DNA of 23,070 bases from Paracoccaceae bacterium. GTDB taxonomy: Bacteria; Pseudomonadota; Alphaproteobacteria; Rhodobacterales; Rhodobacteraceae. Below are positions 22,491 through 23,070 of the stretch, piece after piece (the stretch's first letter is position 1; every line of letters starts with the position of its first letter). The notes beneath the pieces were generated by a model. The model was not told the origin of the DNA. It searched no databases and saw only the letters and a program-made list of their open reading frames with translations. The stretch spans positions 1 through 23,070 of the forward strand of contig JAFIEC010000267.1 of the NCBI GenBank assembly GCA_020832725.1. The letters are read 5' to 3'. Both the position numbers and the translations under genes were made by a program.

Positions 22491-23070
22491 TCAGGTGGTC
22501 GCTTCCATGCAGGAGACGATACCGCCTACCACATCTGCCAGAAGGTCCGCATCCTCGGCCTCGGCCATGACCCGGATCAGCGGCTCGGTGCCGGAACGCC
22601 GTATCAGAAGCCGCCCCGTGCCCTGCAGACGGGTCTCGGCGGCGGCGACGGCCGCGCGCACCGATGCCGTGGTGAGGGGGTCGGCACCGGGGCTGTAGCG
22701 GACATTGCGCAGCATCTGGGGCACCGGCTCGAAGCTGCGCACAAGGCGTGATGCGGGCAGGCCGGATTCAACCATCGCAGCCAGAAACTGCAGCGCCGCG
22801 ATCAGCCCGTCGCCGGTGGTGGCGTAATCGGTCATCACGATATGGCCCGATTGCTCGCCGCCCAGGTTCCAGCCGCCCTGGCGCATCCGTTCGACGACAT
22901 AGCGATCCCCGACCGCCGTGCGTTCCAGCCGCAGCCCATTGGCCTCCAGATTGCGCTCCAGCCCGAGGTTGGACATGACCGGCGCCACCAGAACCCCTTC
23001 GCGCAGCCTGCCTTCAGCGGCCCAGCGGCGGGCCAGCAGCGCCATGATCTGGTCGCCATCGGCCGCCTCG
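22491..23070 (-). CDS. glmM: Phosphoglucosamine mutase (C-terminal part, cut by window edge)
   Basis: GlmM converts glucosamine-6-phosphate to glucosamine-1-phosphate for UDP-GlcNAc, feeding both peptidoglycan and lipid A. Only the last 192 residues or so are in the window; the catalytic serine and the metal-binding loop lie beyond the right edge. The visible part begins EAADGDQIMALLARRW, continues with TAVGDRYVVERM and the sugar-binding GGEQSGHIVMTDYATTGDG, and ends with the phosphate-binding RRSGTEPLIRVMAEAED of domain 4. These are diagnostic for GlmM rather than other hexose mutases. The reading frame is open to the window edge. It ends 76 bases before the aminopeptidase gene. Confidence 0.95.
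   Translation of the reverse strand, partial: EAADGDQIMALLARRWAAEGRLREGVLVAPVMSNLGLERNLEANGLRLERTAVGDRYVVERMRQGGWNLGGEQSGHIVMTDYATTGDGLIAALQFLAAMVESGLPASRLVRSFEPVPQMLRNVRYSPGADPLTTASVRAAVAAAETRLQGTGRLLIRRSGTEPLIRVMAEAEDADLLADVVGGIVSCMEATT

Overview
The window is high-GC DNA from an alphaproteobacterium, most likely of the Rhodobacteraceae (Rhodobacter/Paracoccus/Roseobacter relatives). The grounds are a GcrA cell-cycle regulator, the order murB-ddlB-ftsQ-ftsA-ftsZ-lpxC-bamD-recN, an FtsZ ending in the alphaproteobacterial tail EIPAFLRRQ, and an FtsA ending in an amphipathic FRRIAKWMKENW helix. All calls come from reading the sequence; no database was searched. The genus is not determined. Nearly every base is accounted for, and the largest gap between genes is about 290 bases. 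I see no tRNA, rRNA, CRISPR, insertion sequence, prophage or pseudogene.

Left part (1-3115, all minus strand): the N-terminal third of an M3-family oligoendopeptidase F (cut by the window edge), a short-chain dehydrogenase, a DUF1178 zinc-ribbon protein, a Nudix hydrolase and gcrA. A stem-loop lies between gcrA and the Nudix gene. Two candidate promoters overlap face to face between gcrA and a divergent ABC-2 permease (3247-4068, plus) that has no ATPase beside it. The permease meets a PheA/TfdB-type FAD monooxygenase (4058-5776, minus) tail to tail, and their stop regions overlap by 11 bases. The monooxygenase has the best-looking promoter in the window, with an AT-rich inverted repeat lying over the predicted transcription start, as expected of a repressor-controlled gene.

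Centre (5894-15877, all plus): the distal half of the division and cell-wall (dcw) cluster. MurB and DdlB make peptidoglycan precursors. FtsQ, FtsA and FtsZ build the divisome. LpxC commits to lipid A synthesis, BamD assembles outer-membrane proteins and RecN repairs double-strand breaks. ddlB-ftsQ and ftsQ-ftsA overlap, which indicates translational coupling. ftsZ has its own candidate promoter and a strong intrinsic terminator. The T-tract of that terminator runs into a candidate lpxC promoter, which would give lpxC a leader of about 190 nt. The usual upstream dcw genes (murG, murC) do not precede murB; the FAD monooxygenase is there instead.

Right part (15891-23070): an unrecognised two-helix membrane protein and a D-lactate dehydrogenase/GlcD-type FAD oxidase that starts with TTG (both minus), a CLC chloride transporter/channel (plus), then a DUF427 protein, an Xaa-Pro aminopeptidase and the C-terminal part of glmM (all minus).

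This is mainly core chromosome. I found no convincing new multi-gene system. The points most worth checking are the operator/promoter of the FAD monooxygenase, the terminator/promoter overlap between ftsZ and lpxC, the CLC protein lacking the internal proton glutamate, the unrecognised membrane protein, and the break in the dcw cluster upstream of murB.
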